From JBNLBS01 sp050303415 (lineage in GTDB: Bacteria > Pseudomonadota > Gammaproteobacteria > Methylococcales > Methylomonadaceae): a stretch of 64,000 nucleotides of DNA. Below, piece by piece: positions 63,731-64,000 of this stretch. Every line of letters begins with the position of its first letter. The stretch's first letter is position 1. Location: contig JBNLBS010000001.1 of NCBI GenBank assembly GCA_050303415.1, positions 173,795-237,794 of the forward strand, given 5' to 3'. A program made the translations under genes and the position numbers. Below the pieces are notes generated by a model that saw only the letters and a list, made by a program, of their open reading frames with translations, had not been told where the DNA came from and ran no database searches.

Positions 63731-63890
63731 TCACAGGGATGTGATGTATGCCGGTTTAGCATGGAGCAAAAACCGGTCACGCTCAAAGTACATGGATGAA
63801 CTGAATGCAACTTTTGCCGGGAGCAAAAAGCTGCCTTACCTATGACCACCAAGGATGGTGGAAATGTAGATTTAGCAGGAGCATAAATCT
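63731..63890 (+). ncRNA. Candidate structured RNA with GGA-bearing hairpins (CsrB/RsmZ-like?)
   Basis: Five stem-loops in 160 bp place GGA in the loop on the plus strand: TCACA-ggga-TGTGA (63731-63744), CCGGTTT...atgga...AAACCGG (63751-63776), TTTTGC-cggga-GCAAAA (63812-63828), CCACC-aaggat-GGTGG (63846-63861) and AGATTT...agga...AAATCT (63868-63890). ACAGGGATGT in the first equals the CsrA consensus core, and ACATGGATGA at 63790 is close. The hairpin at 63911-63944 could end a plus-strand RNA, though its T-run is better on the minus strand. A mosaic of dispersed palindromes is the main alternative. No promoter was identified. Confidence 0.35.
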
Positions 63891-63910
63891 GCCATCCTTT
63901 CCTTGTAAGC

Positions 63911-63944
63911 AAAAAAAAACCCGTCTACAGGTGTAAACGGGTTT
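63911..63944 (-). terminator. rRNA operon terminator
   Basis: On the minus strand AAACCCGT pairs with ACGGGTTT (63944-63937 with 63924-63917), followed by nine T residues. It lies directly downstream of the 5S rRNA 3' end. Confidence 0.9.
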
Positions 63945-63953
63945 CGTATTTAA

Positions 63954-64000
63954 AGCTTGGCAATTCCCTACTTTCACATGGATAAATCCACACTATCATC
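63954..64000 (-). rRNA. rrf: 5S ribosomal RNA, 3' end (partial)
   Basis: The reverse complement reads GATGATAGTGTGGATTTATC and then CATGTGAAAGTAGGGAATTG followed by CCAAGC. This lines up with the 3' third of bacterial 5S rRNA (E. coli GATGGTAGTGTGGGG... AGTAGGGAACTGCC). The rest of the operon lies beyond the right edge. The exact 3' end is approximate. Confidence 0.93.

Noticed and set aside
63727..63912. 61-residue minus-strand frame in the hairpin region
   Set aside because: It runs through a series of palindromes and a repeat, has no ribosome-binding site and would lie downstream of the rRNA terminator. Better explained as structured non-coding DNA.
1..64000. CRISPR array, tRNA genes, prophage or complete insertion sequence
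   Set aside because: No regularly spaced repeat series, cloverleaf with CCA-type acceptor, phage structural gene or intact inverted-repeat-bounded element was recognised by eye. The only mobile-type gene is the RAYT.

Overview
The window looks like a chromosomal segment of a gammaproteobacterium with moderate-to-low GC, most likely a type I methanotroph (Methylococcales, Methylobacter-like). The evidence is the classical gammaproteobacterial blocks (ispB / rplU-rpmA-obgE-proB, murJ / rpsT, trmJ-cysE-iscR-iscS, ilvBHC with pssA and leuA) together with a pyrophosphate-dependent 6-phosphofructokinase, which methanotrophs use in place of the ATP enzyme, a SmbP-type His-rich metal-binding protein and a methionine sulfoxide reductase pair (MsrPQ). 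No methane monooxygenase or other one-carbon gene lies inside the window, so this placement is an inference.

Layout. 1-2.3 kb: a truncated BBP2-type porin, a regulatory stretch with two kinds of repeat, a small membrane protein and a first beta-carbonic anhydrase. 2.5-9.3 kb: core genes (SDR protein, murJ, rpsT, proB, obgE, rpmA, rplU, ispB). 9.4-12.2 kb: an OmpR-type two-component system divergent from a second beta-carbonic anhydrase. A perfect tandem 11-bp repeat lies between them and a near copy of it lies before the first carbonic anhydrase locus. 12.2-17.9 kb: iscA, iscS, iscR, cysE, trmJ, suhB, rimI and a divergent uracil-DNA-glycosylase-fold protein. 18-25.4 kb: leuA, pssA, PPi-PFK, ilvC, ilvH, ilvB. 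25.6-32.3 kb: an RRM-like protein, a flavin reductase, a TIGR01777 epimerase, then a STAS / anti-sigma kinase pair in one operon with a short-form NAD-glutamate dehydrogenase.

32.5-38.9 kb is the least familiar part: five consecutive genes for exported proteins on one strand. They are a DUF2202 ferritin-like protein, three proteins with glycine-rich N-termini (two sharing an unnamed VELGR domain), and an 854-residue protein that appears to hold three beta-barrels in tandem. 39.1-44.3 kb: a LolA-like protein, two FtsX-type permeases, an ATPase and an outer-membrane barrel, probably one envelope-export operon. 44.4-46 kb: a Phd/VapC-like toxin-antitoxin pair and a REP-associated tyrosine transposase bracketed by about 80-bp palindromic repeats.

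46-51.1 kb: membrane proteins, a triple-PAS/SpoIIE phosphatase abutting an FAD reductase, and a pterin-dehydratase-like protein. 51.2-58.8 kb: SmbP, an APC permease, and an operon of PLP decarboxylase, double-ACT protein, CPA2 antiporter and PutA, which suggests amino-acid turnover tied to pH or ion balance. 58.8-63.4 kb: CPBP protease, phytanoyl-CoA-dioxygenase-like protein, MsrPQ, an FNR-type regulator and a 57-residue membrane protein. The right edge is the 3' end of a 5S rRNA on the minus strand with its terminator. Beyond that terminator lies a short stretch with a series of hairpins that present GGA in their loops. No tRNA gene, CRISPR array, prophage or intact insertion sequence was recognised.
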